Shown piece after piece: positions 1 to 6,375 of a DNA stretch of 8,786 bases. Position 1 is the stretch's first letter, and every line of letters starts with the position of its first letter. Both the position numbers and the translations under genes were made by a program. The stretch comes from RGIG3009 sp045603285 (GTDB lineage Bacteria; Bacillota; Clostridia; Oscillospirales; Acutalibacteraceae). The DNA is taken from NCBI GenBank assembly GCA_045603285.1, contig JAZULW010000111.1, positions 1-8,786 of the forward strand. Direction: 5' to 3'. The notes under the pieces are model-generated. The model ran no database searches, was not told where the DNA came from, and saw only the letters and a list, made by a program, of their open reading frames with translations.

Positions 1-310
1 TGTACGTGAATCGGGTGATATTGCGGATTCGGCGCCGATCACCATCGTCGGTCCGAAAGGTGTCGTGACGCTGAAAGAGGGTTGCATCATCGCCAACCGT
101 CACATTCACATGAGTGAAGAAGAAGGCGCGGCATTCGGCCTTAAAGACGGCGACTACGTCACCGTCAACGTCAACGGCGCACGCCGCACCACGTTCTACG
201 ATGTGCAAGTCCGCGTGAACAAAGCGTTCCGTTTGGAGATGCACATTGATACCGACGATGCCAATGCCGCCGGCATCGGCAACGGTGCCAAAGTAACCGT
301 GATCCGATAA
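1..310 (+). CDS. pduL: Phosphate propanoyltransferase (PduL family), C-terminal part; gene begins left of the window
   Basis: PduL transfers an acyl group between CoA and phosphate (propionyl- or acetyl-CoA to acyl-phosphate), feeding acetate/propionate kinase for ATP. Reading frame 2 is open from the left edge, so the GTG at 65 is an internal Val, not the start. About 103 C-terminal residues are present. Visible family marks are VRESGDIADSAPITIVGPKG followed by the zinc-ligand region ANRHIHMS, then a small beta-barrel ending in GNGAKVTVIR. The RHIHM histidines match the second-domain metal site of the family. The family is about 210 residues long, so roughly half is missing. No microcompartment shell gene is visible, so whether this is a microcompartment or a free cytosolic enzyme cannot be told. 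The gene ends at a strong terminator. The family call is confident; the acyl preference is unknown. Confidence 0.9.
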   Translation, partial: VRESGDIADSAPITIVGPKGVVTLKEGCIIANRHIHMSEEEGAAFGLKDGDYVTVNVNGARRTTFYDVQVRVNKAFRLEMHIDTDDANAAGIGNGAKVTVIR

Positions 311-312
311 AC

Positions 313-360
313 AAAAAATGCCCGCCCCGTACCGATTGGTACGGGGCGGTGTTGTTTTTT
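313..360. terminator. Bidirectional intrinsic terminator between convergent genes
   Basis: A perfect 12-bp stem (322-333 with 338-349, CCGCCCCGTACC and its complement) closes a GATT loop. On the + strand a T-rich run ends in six Ts (355-360). On the - strand the A run at 313-318 becomes six Us after a 3-nt gap. It sits in the 51-bp gap between the pduL stop and the lipoprotein stop, so it should end both transcripts. Confidence 0.9.
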
Positions 361-361
361 C

Positions 362-1897
362 TTATCCGTAGATATCGGAAACTTTCACGCGGGAAACTTC
401 CATAACTTCTTTCATTCGAGAATAGAATACGTACAAATACCCGTCGTGTTCCATCATTTTCATATACGCATATTGGCCACCCTTGGAATAGCCAACCTTC
501 TGTATGGTGTACCATTCGTCGCGAAGCGTGTGCACACGGTTGAAGTTGTAACCGTCAAGCGAAACGTAAAGGTTTAACGGCCACATATTCCAAATGTCAT
601 TGTCTTCGTTGGGAGAGCCGATGGCGATAGCGCGGCCGTCTTCCAAGTTCCAGAAATTGAATTGGGAGTTGTCCGAGCTGAATTGAGTGGGGTAAAACTC
701 GGTAAGAGTTTCACCGCCGTCGTAACTGGCGGCGTGGAACATATAGCCGCTGTCGGAACGGATCATCGCGTGAATAACCCCGTCCGGGCCTTCATACCAA
801 GAACCCTCGGTAAGTTGTTTGCCGCCGTTTCGTTTTTGGGAATTCGCGATCATATCCGCAGGCATCGTGTACCAATTCCATTTTTTCAGTCCGTCGGGAA
901 CTTCGTCATCGGTATAGTGTATCCACTTGCCGGTGCAAGAAAACCAACGGCCGTTGGAAAGTTGACGGGGATAGGACAACGTGTTAATGGAACTGATGTT
1001 TTTCGGCTTACTCCAGGTCACGCCGTCGGTAGAATAGATCTGGCGGATCTTGGTTTCTCTTTTTCCGCTGCCCTTCTCGTTAAACGAACCGTCGCTGTTA
1101 AAATACGAGGGATCTTGATAATCGGTGATATACACGTTGGCAATCAGCACACCGTTAAACGTGTAGAAACCGGCGGGAATAATCGCGGTCTCGCCGTAAG
1201 TGCCTTGGGTGGCGGGGAAGATAACGGTGGGTTCGCTCCAGTGATAAAAATCCTCACTGACCGACATAGCCATATGTTGTCCGGGGAAATCCTCGCCTGT
1301 GTATCCGCGTGAAAACGCGGTATAGTACTTGCCTTTAAAATACACGATGCCCGCAGGATGATGTGTAAACGCCCACTCGGGATCAAATTCCGTCACACGC
1401 ACAAATTCGGAATCAATCTTGCCCAGATTCACCGCGTTGTTGTGAATGCTATGGGAGATGTCCTCAATATCCACCGCGGGGGTATGTGCCGTGGTGGAGG
1501 TGGTGCGCGAAGGAACGGACACCGTGCGGCGCGAAGAGGTCGTCGTTTTTTCCTCCGCCGTTGTGGTGGTTTCCTCCGCCGTCGTAGTGGTTTCTTCCGC
1601 CGTCGTGGTGGTTTCTTCCGCCGTTGTGGTGGTCGTTTTGGGCTTGGTGACCGTCACCAGTTTCGAAGCGGTAGTCGTCGTGACCTCTTCCGTGGTGGTG
1701 GTGGTGGTGACTTCCTCTTCGGTGGTGGTCGTCGTACGCTCGGTGGTTTCATCATCCGTGGTGGTCGTGGTGGTGGCAGTTGTGGTGGTGCTTTCGGTCG
1801 TTGTGGTGGTTATCTCCGGTGTTTCTTCCACACCGCACCCCAGCGGCAACGCCACCGTGCACAACACGGCAAGCGCGATCAGCAAACGGCGTTTCAT
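362..1897 (-). CDS. Secreted lipoprotein with Thr-rich stalk and sialidase/GH43-like beta-propeller domain
   Basis: Predicted surface protein of 511 residues. Residues 1-20 form a signal peptide (MKRRLL, then a hydrophobic core), with Cys21 in PLGC as the probable lipidated residue; Pro at -3 makes this lipobox atypical. Residues 30-140 are a Thr-rich, Glu-spaced stalk that includes four 7-residue repeats. Residues 150-511 look like a beta-propeller of the sialidase/GH43/BNR type. Asp-box-like motifs recur at SEDFYHW (214-220), STDGVTW (289-295), SYDGGETL (391-398) and SLDGYNF (446-452). The first two and the last lack a residue of the consensus SxDxGxxW, and the third ends in Leu. A glycan-binding or glycoside-cleaving role on host or diet glycans is inferred; catalytic residues cannot be assigned by eye. 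The ATG is supported by AAGGAG at 1906-1911 with an 8-nt spacer and by a strong promoter. It stands alone as a transcription unit. Confidence 0.8.
   Translation of the reverse strand: MKRRLLIALAVLCTVALPLGCGVEETPEITTTTTESTTTTATTTTTTDDETTERTTTTTEEEVTTTTTTEEVTTTTASKLVTVTKPKTTTTTAEETTTTAEETTTTAEETTTTAEEKTTTSSRRTVSVPSRTTSTTAHTPAVDIEDISHSIHNNAVNLGKIDSEFVRVTEFDPEWAFTHHPAGIVYFKGKYYTAFSRGYTGEDFPGQHMAMSVSEDFYHWSEPTVIFPATQGTYGETAIIPAGFYTFNGVLIANVYITDYQDPSYFNSDGSFNEKGSGKRETKIRQIYSTDGVTWSKPKNISSINTLSYPRQLSNGRWFSCTGKWIHYTDDEVPDGLKKWNWYTMPADMIANSQKRNGGKQLTEGSWYEGPDGVIHAMIRSDSGYMFHAASYDGGETLTEFYPTQFSSDNSQFNFWNLEDGRAIAIGSPNEDNDIWNMWPLNLYVSLDGYNFNRVHTLRDEWYTIQKVGYSKGGQYAYMKMMEHDGYLYVFYSRMKEVMEVSRVKVSDIYG
1538..1621 (-). 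repeat. 21-bp tandem repeat (four copies) in the Thr-rich stalk
   Basis: Four in-frame copies of a 21-bp unit encode AEETTTT three times and AEEKTTT once (residues 93-120 of the lipoprotein). Copies differ mostly at silent positions, for example ccg/ccgt versus cct/tct forms of the Glu and Ala codons on the + strand. Such repeats can gain or lose units by slippage without breaking the frame, which would change stalk length. Confidence 0.85.
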
Positions 1898-1932
1898 ACG
1901 GTTCGCTCCTTCAAAGTAAAATAATCGGACTT

Positions 1933-1961
1933 ATTATAACAAGAAGTGCGCCGTTTGGCAA
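1933..1961 (-). promoter_or_regulatory. Housekeeping promoter of the lipoprotein gene
   Basis: On the - strand TTGCCA (1956-1961) and a perfect TATAAT (1933-1938) are separated by exactly 17 bp. Initiation is expected near 1925-1927, giving a leader of about 30 nt that contains the AAGGAG site. It lies only 12 bp beyond the terminator of the preceding gene, so the lipoprotein is independently transcribed. Confidence 0.85.
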
Positions 1962-1973
1962 GAGAAATTACAC

Positions 1974-2004
1974 AAAAAAGCGCCCCTTTTTTAGGGGCAC
2001 TTTT
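1974..2004 (-). terminator. Intrinsic terminator of the SCP2-like gene
   Basis: Read on the - strand, AAAAGUGCCCC pairs with GGGGCGCUUUU (11 bp with one G-U) around a UAAAAAA loop, followed by the remaining Us from the A run at 1974-1979. The G-U replaces an A-C mismatch on the + strand, so the hairpin is best formed in the leftward transcript. It starts 10 nt after the stop codon of the SCP2-like gene. Confidence 0.88.
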
Positions 2005-2013
2005 CGGCCGACA

Positions 2014-2424
2014 TTACGATTCGGTTTTTTTGGTGCGTTTGGCGGCCGGCTTTTTGGGTTCATCGGCCGTTTTGGGAGCCGCGGGTTTGCGCCCCGCGGG
2101 CTTACGAATCAGTTTTTTCACCAACATCGCACGGTCGAGATTGCCTTCCAAAAACAGTTTTTCTTTTGCTACGGCCGTGTCAAACTCCAGTTTTCCCGAT
2201 AAGATTGCGGCCAAGTCCTCGCACCGCCCGATGAGGCGCGCATCGTGGTCAAAATAATCGTACGGCTCCAACCGTACCGCGCCGCCGCTTACTTCCAAAT
2301 ACGCAATGCCCGCGTGTTCTTCGTCCGTAATGACGAGTTCCACCGCCAAATGCTCGGTCATACCGGTGGCTTTCAAATTTTTTGCCGCCGCTTTTAACTT
2401 CTCATACGCTTCATAAAATGCCAT
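2014..2424 (-). CDS. Small SCP2 sterol-transfer-like protein with Lys/Pro/Ala-rich C-terminal tail
   Basis: A 136-residue protein in two parts. Residues 1-106 resemble the SCP2 lipid-binding fold: a strand-rich middle (HLAVELVITDE, GIAYLEVSGGAVRLEPYD), then the typical end of the fold, with ARLIGRCEDLAAILSGKLEF (62-81) and KEKLFLEGNLDRAMLVKKLI (87-106), matching the 'gspedLlaLl-gkl..AfmkGkLkieGd' pattern. Residues 107-136 form a disordered basic tail with 8 Lys and 3 Arg. SCP2 domains bind hydrophobic ligands; the bacterial substrate is generally unknown. The start is ATG at 2424: an in-frame TTG at 2430 would add two residues, but it abuts the ribosome site with no spacer. There is no signal peptide, so it is probably cytosolic. 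It is monocistronic with its own promoter and terminator. The SCP2 call is by pattern only and is moderately sure. Confidence 0.7.
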   Translation of the reverse strand: MAFYEAYEKLKAAAKNLKATGMTEHLAVELVITDEEHAGIAYLEVSGGAVRLEPYDYFDHDARLIGRCEDLAAILSGKLEFDTAVAKEKLFLEGNLDRAMLVKKLIRKPAGRKPAAPKTADEPKKPAAKRTKKTES

Positions 2425-2456
2425 ACTCAATCCTCCTTATTATCAGTATGGCATTT
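2416..2456. repeat. Perfect 12-bp inverted repeat around the start of the SCP2-like gene
   Basis: AAATGCCATACT (2416-2427) and AGTATGGCATTT (2445-2456) are perfect inverted copies separated by 17 bp. The inner arm contains the ATG start codon (2422-2424). The 17-bp centre holds the ribosome site. The outer arm starts directly downstream of the -10 box and covers the expected transcription start. It could be an operator at DNA level. In RNA only about the inner 5-6 bp could pair if transcription starts near 2449-2450. Confidence 0.85.
2431..2438 (-). promoter_or_regulatory. Ribosome binding site that sets the start at ATG 2424
   Basis: The - strand reads AAGGAGGA at this place, almost a full anti-16S match. 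It lies 6 nt before ATG 2424 and 0 nt before the alternative TTG at 2430, so ATG is the start. The site sits in the loop of the inverted repeat. Confidence 0.88.
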
Positions 2457-2485
2457 ATTGTAAAATTCATACACGTTTCGGTCAA
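2457..2485 (-). promoter_or_regulatory. Promoter of the SCP2-like gene
   Basis: On the - strand TTGACC (2480-2485) and TACAAT (2457-2462) are 17 bp apart. Initiation is expected near 2449-2450, leaving a leader of only about 25 nt. The -10 box directly abuts the outer arm of the inverted repeat, so a protein bound there would block RNA polymerase. Confidence 0.8.
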
Positions 2486-2504
2486 GGAGAAACCTGTCGA
2501 AGGC

Positions 2505-2544
2505 AAAAAAATGGGGGCGACCACGTGGCCGCCCCCCATTTTTT
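2505..2544 (-). terminator. Intrinsic terminator of the ABC exporter operon, overlapping its stop codon
   Basis: The - strand forms a long hairpin: AAAAAATGGGGG pairs with CCCCCATTTTTT (12 bp), and the stem continues inward with CG pairs past a one-base bulge and a self-complementary CCACGTGG core. A run of seven Us follows (2505-2511). The first bases of the stem are the TAA region of the upstream ABC gene (2543-2545), so termination follows translation with no gap. Confidence 0.88.
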
Positions 2545-4471
2545 ATTCCAATTCAAACGCGCCGGTATACAGTTGATAATACGTGCCTTTTTGGGCAATG
2601 AGCGCTTCGTGGTTGCCGCGCTCGATGATGCGGCCGTGGTCCAGCACCATAATGACGTCGGAATTCATAACCGTGGACAAGCGGTGCGCAATGACGAACA
2701 CGGTACGGCCTTCCATCAACTTATCCATACCGCGTTGCACAATGGCTTCGGTACGCGTGTCGATGGAGGAAGTCGCTTCGTCCAAGATCATCACAGGTGG
2801 GTCGGCCACTGCCGCGCGGGCAATGGCAATGAGTTGGCGTTGCCCTTGCGAAAGGTTGGCGCCGTTGTTGGTGAGCTCGGTGTTATACCCGTCAGGCAAG
2901 CGAGTGATGAAATCGTGTGCGCCCGCAAGCTGTGCCGCGTTGATGCATTCTTCGTCTGTCGCCTCGAGATTGCCGTAGCGGATGTTGTCCATCACGCTAC
3001 CCGTGAACAAGTTGGTTTCTTGCAACACGATGCCGAGCGAACGGCGCAAGTCGGATTTTTTAATTTTGTTGATGTTAATGCCGTCGTACCGAATTTTGCC
3101 GTCGGCAATGTCGTAAAAGCGGTTAATGAGGTTGGTAATGGTGGTTTTGCCGGCGCCGGTTGCCCCCACGAAAGCCACCTTTTGTCCGGGCTTGGCATAC
3201 ACGCTTACTTCGTGCAAGACGGGTTTGTTTTCCTCATACCCGAAGTCCACCTCGGTCATTTCCACGTCACCGCACAAGGGAGTGTAGGTAATGCTGCCGT
3301 CTGCGGTGTGGGGATGTTTCCACGCCCATTGCCCCGTGTGACGGTCGGTTTCGGTCACGTTGCCGTTCTCGTCAATAACGGCGTTTACCAACGTGACGTA
3401 TCCGTTATCATCCTCGGGAACTTCGTCCATCAGGGCAAACATCCGTTGTGCGCCCGCCAAGCCCATGGCAATGGAGTTGATCTGTTGCGACACTTGGTTC
3501 ACGTTGCCGGTAAATTGCTTGGTCATATTGAGGAAGGGCACGATGAGCGATACCGAGAACGGCATCATCGAAATGCCCACGTTGGGCGCACCCGTGATGA
3601 CAAACAAACCGCCCGCAATGACGCAAAGAACGTACAAAATGTTGCCCAGTTGCATATTGACAGGGCCGAGCATATTGGCATAGGTGTGGGCACGGTAGGC
3701 ATCGTTAAACAGTTCGTCGTTGGCTTTGTCAAAACCATCGCGCACTTCGTTTTCGTGGCAGAACACTTTGATGACTTTTTGACCGTTCATCATTTCCTGC
3801 ACGTAGCCTTCCATCTTACCCACCGCGCGTTGTTGGCGGATAAAATACTTGGCAGAGCCGCCGCCGATCTTTTTGGCGGCAAAGAACATCGCCACCACTC
3901 CGCATAATACGACTAACGTCATCCAGGCACTGAAGTACACCATAATGCACAGTACCGTCAAAATAATGATGGATGCTTGCAACAAGCTCGGCAACGACTG
4001 GGAAACCAGTTGACGCAACGTATCGATGTCGTTGGTGTAGTGACTCATAATATCGCCGTGTTTGTGGGTGTCAAAATAGCGAATGGGCAGGTTTTGCATC
4101 CCGTCAAACATTTGACGGCGCAATTTGTTGAGGAAACCTTGCGTGATGTAGGCCATCAACTGGTGCTGCAGGGTAATGAGGATCAAAGCCAACACGTACA
4201 GACCAATCAAAATGCCGATCAGCGGCAAAACCTCCGCCGCCACGGTGGGCCAGTCCCATCCGTTTGCCAATGCTTTTTCCAGCGCGGCAAACACCTGTTG
4301 CGTGAAAATCGACGGACAAGCGGATACAACAGAAACGCCGATGATACACACAATGATAAGCGGGATTAAACGGGGATAGGCGGCAAAGAGCAGTTTGACC
4401 ACACGGCCAAGCGCTTTCATATCGATCTTACGGCCATCGTGCATCGGGCCGCGCCCCATTGGTTTACTCAT
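2543..4471 (-). CDS. ABC exporter half-transporter, catalytically competent subunit of a heterodimer
   Basis: Type IV (exporter-fold) ABC half-transporter of 642 residues: six membrane helices (about 23-310), then a nucleotide-binding domain (about 400-642). Motifs are Walker A GATGAGKT (436-443), Q-loop Q484, signature LSQGQ (540-544, with Gln in place of the first Gly of LSGGQ), Walker B VMILDE with catalytic Glu565, and switch His596. These mark the competent subunit of a heterodimeric multidrug/lipid-type exporter such as BmrCD, TM287/288 or EfrAB. A hydrophilic insert of about 50 residues (352-400) joins the two domains. The start is placed at ATG 4471: GGGGGTGA lies 5 nt before it, and it overlaps the partner gene's end by 8 bp, which suggests translational coupling. 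A GTG at 4510 would add 13 residues but has no ribosome site. The substrate is unknown. Confidence 0.9.
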   Translation of the reverse strand: MSKPMGRGPMHDGRKIDMKALGRVVKLLFAAYPRLIPLIIVCIIGVSVVSACPSIFTQQVFAALEKALANGWDWPTVAAEVLPLIGILIGLYVLALILITLQHQLMAYITQGFLNKLRRQMFDGMQNLPIRYFDTHKHGDIMSHYTNDIDTLRQLVSQSLPSLLQASIIILTVLCIMVYFSAWMTLVVLCGVVAMFFAAKKIGGGSAKYFIRQQRAVGKMEGYVQEMMNGQKVIKVFCHENEVRDGFDKANDELFNDAYRAHTYANMLGPVNMQLGNILYVLCVIAGGLFVITGAPNVGISMMPFSVSLIVPFLNMTKQFTGNVNQVSQQINSIAMGLAGAQRMFALMDEVPEDDNGYVTLVNAVIDENGNVTETDRHTGQWAWKHPHTADGSITYTPLCGDVEMTEVDFGYEENKPVLHEVSVYAKPGQKVAFVGATGAGKTTITNLINRFYDIADGKIRYDGININKIKKSDLRRSLGIVLQETNLFTGSVMDNIRYGNLEATDEECINAAQLAGAHDFITRLPDGYNTELTNNGANLSQGQRQLIAIARAAVADPPVMILDEATSSIDTRTEAIVQRGMDKLMEGRTVFVIAHRLSTVMNSDVIMVLDHGRIIERGNHEALIAQKGTYYQLYTGAFELE

Positions 4472-6206
4472 CAACATCACCCCCGTTCGTTTGTTGTTCG
4501 TACACTTCACGGTAGATATCGCTGGTGTTCAGCAGTTCTTCGTGCGTGCCCTGTGCCGCAATGCGGCCGCCGTCCATCACCAAAATGAGGTCGGCATCCT
4601 GCACCGAGGCCACGCGTTGGGCAATGATGATCTTGGTCGTTTCGGGGATGAAACGTTTAAATCCTTCGCGAATAAGCGCATCGGTCTTGGTGTCCACCGC
4701 GCTGGTAGAGTCGTCTAAAATGAGGATTTTCGGCTTTTTCAGCAACGCACGGGCGATGCACAAGCGTGGTTTTTGACCGCCCGAAACATTGGTGCCGCCT
4801 TGCTCAATAAAGGTATCGTATCCGTCGGGGAACATGCGCACAAACTCATCGGCTTGCGCCAATTTGCACGCTTCGATGAGTTCTTCGTCTGTTGCGTCGG
4901 GGTTGCCCCAACGCAGGTTTTCTTTGATGGTGCCCGAAAACAGCAAGTTTTTTTGCAACACCATTGCCACCGAGTCGCGCAGAGGACGGATGCCGTAGCG
5001 GCGCACGTCCACACCACCCACACGGACGGTACCTTCGCTCACGTCGTACAAACGGGGGATAAGTTGTACCAAGGTCGATTTACTCGACCCCGTGCCGCCT
5101 AAAATTCCTACCGTCATACCTGATCGGATGTGCAAGTTGATGTCCGAAAGGGCATAGCGTTCCGCCGTTTCGGCGTATTTGAACGATACTGCTTCGAAGT
5201 CGATGGAGCCGTCCGCCACCGTGGTGACGGGGTTTTCGGGGTCGGTAAGCGACGATTTTTCCGCCAACACTTCGGCAATACGGCGGAACGATTCGGCCGA
5301 CATGGTGAGCACCACGTAGATCATCGAGAGCATCATCAACTGCATCAGCACCTGCATACCGTAGGTGAGCATAGCGGTCATTTCGCCAATGCCGATGACA
5401 CCGGTGGTGACCACCAATCTGGAACCGATGATCATCACAAAGATCATATTGAAATACACGCAAAACTGCATCAAAGGGGAATTAAGCGCGACGATGCGTT
5501 CGGCAAGTGTGAAATCGCGGCGAATGTTTTCCGAAGCCGCGCCGAATTTCTCTTTTTCGTATTCCTCGCGTGAGAACCCTTTCACCACGCGCATAGCCCG
5601 CACGTTTTCTTCAATGGATTCGTTGAGGCGGTCGTACTTTTTAAACACGCGGCGGAAGGCGGGCATTGCCTTGCGGCTCACAAGGAACAAACCACCTGCC
5701 AGCACGGGAATGAGCACCACAAACGTGGCGGCCAAAGCGCCCCCCATCACAGCGGACATCACCACCGAGAACACGAGCATCAACGGTGCGCGGATGGCGG
5801 TGCGGATGATCATCATATACGACATCTGCACGTGGTTGATATCGGTGGTAAGGCGTGTCACCAGTGACGAGGTGGAGAACTTATCAATGTTGTGAAACGC
5901 AAAATTCTGGATGGTATGAAACACATCGTGCCGCATGTTACGGGCAAACCCCGCCGATGCTTTGGCGCAGGATTTGCCTGCAATGATCCCGCACGAAAGC
6001 GACAACATAGCCATCACGACCAATAACAGACCGGTTTTCAAAATATCCGCCATTTGGATGCCCGCTTCCGACTGGATGCGGTTGACAAGGCCGGCGGTGA
6101 TGAACGGAATAAAACACTCGATGACGGCTTCCAGTGAAATGAAGATCAAGGAAAAGGCCGTCGGCTTCTTATATTCCCGTACACAGTTTAACAATCGTTT
6201 ATACAT
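4464..6206 (-). CDS. ABC exporter half-transporter, degenerate-ATPase subunit of the heterodimer
   Basis: A 580-residue half-transporter, first gene of the ABC operon. Membrane helices fall within about 16-300 and the nucleotide-binding domain within 335-580. Walker A is GGTGSSKS (370-377), with Ser375 where Gly is usual; the Q-loop is Q418; the signature is VSGGQ (474-478); Walker B is ILILDD, with Asp499 in the position of the catalytic Glu; the switch residue is Gln530 instead of His (IIIAQRV). This combination is expected of the degenerate member of a heterodimeric exporter. Its intact SGGQ would complete the competent site formed by the partner's Walker motifs, while the partner's LSQGQ would face this degenerate site. 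Pro480 after the signature (SGGQKPRL) is unusual, since Gln is expected there. The ATG is supported by AGGAAGG at 6214-6220 with a 7-nt spacer and by a strong promoter. Its exported substrate cannot be read from sequence. Confidence 0.9.
   Translation of the reverse strand: MYKRLLNCVREYKKPTAFSLIFISLEAVIECFIPFITAGLVNRIQSEAGIQMADILKTGLLLVVMAMLSLSCGIIAGKSCAKASAGFARNMRHDVFHTIQNFAFHNIDKFSTSSLVTRLTTDINHVQMSYMMIIRTAIRAPLMLVFSVVMSAVMGGALAATFVVLIPVLAGGLFLVSRKAMPAFRRVFKKYDRLNESIEENVRAMRVVKGFSREEYEKEKFGAASENIRRDFTLAERIVALNSPLMQFCVYFNMIFVMIIGSRLVVTTGVIGIGEMTAMLTYGMQVLMQLMMLSMIYVVLTMSAESFRRIAEVLAEKSSLTDPENPVTTVADGSIDFEAVSFKYAETAERYALSDINLHIRSGMTVGILGGTGSSKSTLVQLIPRLYDVSEGTVRVGGVDVRRYGIRPLRDSVAMVLQKNLLFSGTIKENLRWGNPDATDEELIEACKLAQADEFVRMFPDGYDTFIEQGGTNVSGGQKPRLCIARALLKKPKILILDDSTSAVDTKTDALIREGFKRFIPETTKIIIAQRVASVQDADLILVMDGGRIAAQGTHEELLNTSDIYREVYEQQTNGGDVDE
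4477..4484 (-). promoter_or_regulatory. Internal ribosome binding site of the second ABC gene
   Basis: The - strand reads GGGGGTGA here, one mismatch from GGAGGTGA, 5 nt before ATG 4471. It lies inside the last codons of the first ABC gene, so the two subunits are probably translated in coupled fashion and in similar amounts. Confidence 0.7.
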
Positions 6207-6228
6207 ACCGATTCCTTCCTATTTAGTC

Positions 6229-6240
6229 AATATTAACTGT
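6229..6240 (-). other. ACAGTTAATATT motif after the ABC promoter -10
   Basis: Read on the - strand, ACAGTTAATATT begins 3 nt after TATAAT, spanning the expected transcription start. A near copy lies at the same distance after the divergent promoter (6376-6388). It may be a shared regulator site or a chance likeness in AT-rich DNA. Confidence 0.45.
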
Positions 6241-6243
6241 AAA

Positions 6244-6272
6244 ATTATACCGCTGCGAAAATTACAAGTCAA
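6244..6272 (-). promoter_or_regulatory. Promoter of the ABC exporter operon
   Basis: On the - strand TTGACT (6267-6272) and a perfect TATAAT (6244-6249) are 17 bp apart, a near-consensus housekeeping promoter. Initiation near 6236-6238 gives a leader of about 31 nt containing AGGAAGG. No attenuator or riboswitch fits in that leader. Confidence 0.88.
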
Positions 6273-6343
6273 GATTTCCGTGGCGCATTTCAAGAAAAGT
6301 TCACAGTTCAGCAAAAAAAATATGAAAGATGTGTGTATTTTTC

Positions 6344-6372
6344 TTGCAAGATGGGAAACTATCGTTTATAAT
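6344..6372 (+). promoter_or_regulatory. Promoter of the cofE-like/guaA operon
   Basis: TTGCAA (6344-6349) and a perfect TATAAT (6367-6372) are 17 bp apart. Initiation near 6379 gives a leader of about 47 nt, too short for a purine riboswitch. It fires away from the ABC promoter; the two -35 boxes are about 71 bp apart, with only AT-rich DNA between and nothing else I can identify. Confidence 0.87.
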
Positions 6373-6375
6373 AAT

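Noticed and set aside
1538..1800. CRISPR-like array of short repeats
   Set aside because: The repeats are in-frame, directly abutting low-complexity codons inside a protein, with no spacers.
1446..1919. Val-rich open frame on the + strand, with two other frames over the same place
   Set aside because: It is the antisense reading of the Thr-rich stalk (ACC/ACG codons read as Val). The - strand gene has signal peptide, ribosome site and promoter.
2425..2430. TTG start at 2430 for the SCP2-like gene
   Set aside because: It touches the AAGGAGGA site with no spacer; ATG at 2424 has the proper 6-nt spacing.
2525..3907. 460-codon open frame on the + strand
   Set aside because: Antisense to the competent ABC gene, which carries all family motifs. 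The antisense product is His/Val-rich and unlike any family.
4472..4510. GTG start at 4510 for the second ABC gene
   Set aside because: No ribosome site upstream and a 47-bp overlap with the preceding gene; ATG 4471 has GGGGGTGA at 5 nt and an 8-bp overlap.
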